Shown here one piece after another: positions 6,598-7,264 of a stretch of DNA of 7,264 nt; positions within the stretch are counted from its first letter, which is position 1; every line of letters begins with the position of its first letter. Below the pieces are notes generated by a model. It searched no databases. It saw nothing but the letters and a program-made list of their open reading frames with translations, and was not told the DNA's origin. Position numbers and translations under genes: made by a program. Location: NCBI GenBank assembly GCA_015494735.1, contig WGAQ01000138.1, positions 1 to 7,264 on the forward strand. The letters are read 5' to 3'. This stretch comes from Caldifarciminota bacterium (GTDB lineage Bacteria > Hydrothermota > Hydrothermia > LBFQ01 > DSFT01).

Positions 6598-6606
6598 TAA
6601 CCCCGT

Positions 6607-7221
6607 ATGAAAATCCGGATACTGGGAATCAATGGCTCTCCCCGCGGAGAGCTTTCCAGAACATTCTTCCTTCTCGATAAGGTGCTTAAGAGTGCAGAAT
6701 CCGAGGGGGCAGAGACACAGGTCATCCATCTATCGAAGGTGAAACTGGATTACTGCATCGGAAGGTACAGCGAGGACAGGTTATCCTGCAATGTGAAGAA
6801 CTGCATAACCTCCGATGACCAGTTCAAATGGCTATTGAACCAGATTCTGTGGGCGGATGGGGTGGTGTTCGCAAGTCCCGTCCAGTGGTTCAGCATGTCC
6901 GCCATGATGAAGACACTCATAGAGAGATTGACATCTGCGGAGAACATAGAGAAACTCCTGGATGGAAAGGTGGCGGGGTTCGTTGCCGTGGCGGAGGAGG
7001 ACGGCGCCACCCAGACCATACTCCAGATGGTGGGGGCACTGAACTTCATGGGATTTATGATTCCCCCTTACGCATTCGTATATAGCACTGGTTTCTACGG
7101 AAGGATACACGAGGACAGGGAAGCCATAGAGGATGCCATAAGACTGGGGAAGAACATGGTGAAGATGATAGAGATGAGGGACGAGTCTTACAACTGGTGG
7201 AAGATGGAGCGGATGGAGTGA
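6607..7221 (+). CDS. NAD(P)H-dependent FMN oxidoreductase, flavodoxin-fold family
   Basis: This 204-residue protein has a flavodoxin-like fold. It opens with a beta strand and the FMN phosphate-binding loop G7-I-N-G-S-P-R13, and has the second flavin loop ASPVQWFSMSAMMKTLIER (89-107), as in the NADPH-dependent FMN reductase and iron-sulfur flavoprotein group. Such enzymes reduce flavins, quinones or other acceptors, but the substrate cannot be read here. Three cysteines (Cys50, Cys61, Cys66) sit where iron-sulfur flavoproteins carry a compact four-cysteine cluster motif. The usual second cysteine is Arg53, so a 4Fe-4S cluster is doubtful. The C-terminus is rich in Met, Lys and Trp (YNWWKMERME). 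The ATG at 6607 has no Shine-Dalgarno site and follows a TAAAAT box, so the mRNA is probably near-leaderless and the gene is its own unit. It lies 33 bases after xer. Confidence 0.88.
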   Translation: MKIRILGINGSPRGELSRTFFLLDKVLKSAESEGAETQVIHLSKVKLDYCIGRYSEDRLSCNVKNCITSDDQFKWLLNQILWADGVVFASPVQWFSMSAMMKTLIERLTSAENIEKLLDGKVAGFVAVAEEDGATQTILQMVGALNFMGFMIPPYAFVYSTGFYGRIHEDREAIEDAIRLGKNMVKMIEMRDESYNWWKMERME

Positions 7222-7242
7222 ATCTACCGCCCGGGGGTGGAT
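7222..7242. repeat. Imperfect inverted repeat after the oxidoreductase gene
   Basis: ATCTACC (7222-7228) can pair with GGTGGAT (7236-7242) around a seven-base GC-rich loop, with one G-T pair. No T-run follows, so a terminator role is weak. The remaining bases to 7264 hold no gene I can identify. A GTG at 7218 overlapping the stop codon, with GGAG eight bases upstream, opens a frame to the edge but gives only about 15 codons. Confidence 0.25.
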
Positions 7243-7264
7243 GTGGGGATAAAGAAGCCCAATA

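Noticed and set aside
7218..7264. A new gene starting at GTG 7218, overlapping the oxidoreductase stop
   Set aside because: Only about 15 codons are visible, no family is recognisable, and other frames on both strands are equally open at the edge.

Overview
The window looks like a piece of ordinary bacterial chromosome. It holds two divergently transcribed gene clusters plus one further single gene, and I see no mobile element, CRISPR array, tRNA or rRNA. A ClpC unfoldase and a Xer-type recombinase argue for Bacteria. Frequent AGG/AGA arginine and ATA isoleucine codons, proteins rich in Lys, Arg and Glu, and tight gene packing suggest a thermophilic or anaerobic lineage, possibly an uncultivated phylum. 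That assignment is a low-confidence inference from style, not from a marker gene.

Left part (minus strand, read right to left from 4814 to the left edge): a four-gene operon. It encodes a membrane-anchored TPR-like protein (4814-4191), a small DUF4870/Tic20-like membrane protein (4201-3851, overlapping the previous gene by 11 bases), the AAA+ unfoldase ClpC (3820-1322) and a VLCAD/FadE-like acyl-CoA dehydrogenase (from 1306, cut by the left edge after 435 residues). Gaps of 30 and 15 bases and good Shine-Dalgarno sites ahead of clpC and the dehydrogenase support one transcript. The mix of envelope protein, protein quality control and fatty-acid oxidation is unusual.

Centre: a 233-base divergent intergenic region (4815-5047) with a promoter-like -10 box at each end and a perfect 12-base palindrome at 4883-4894.

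Right part (plus strand): a glyoxalase II-like metallo-beta-lactamase-fold hydrolase (5048-5716) overlaps a XerC/XerD tyrosine recombinase (5650-6573) by 67 bases. A GC-rich hairpin lies on the xer stop codon, followed by a separately promoted flavodoxin-fold NAD(P)H/FMN oxidoreductase (6607-7221). The last 43 bases hold a weak inverted repeat and no identifiable gene.

The most interesting signals concern expression rather than a new enzyme system. All three genes that begin a transcription unit have a TATAAT/TAAAAT box ending only 7-10 bases before the start codon and no Shine-Dalgarno site, which predicts leaderless or near-leaderless mRNAs. The three downstream genes preceded by a gap or long overlap have strong Shine-Dalgarno sites. 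In addition, the clpC and dehydrogenase genes contain no TTA, CTA or TCA codon at all, which leaves a very long open frame on the opposite strand. I found no convincing evidence of a novel biological system.
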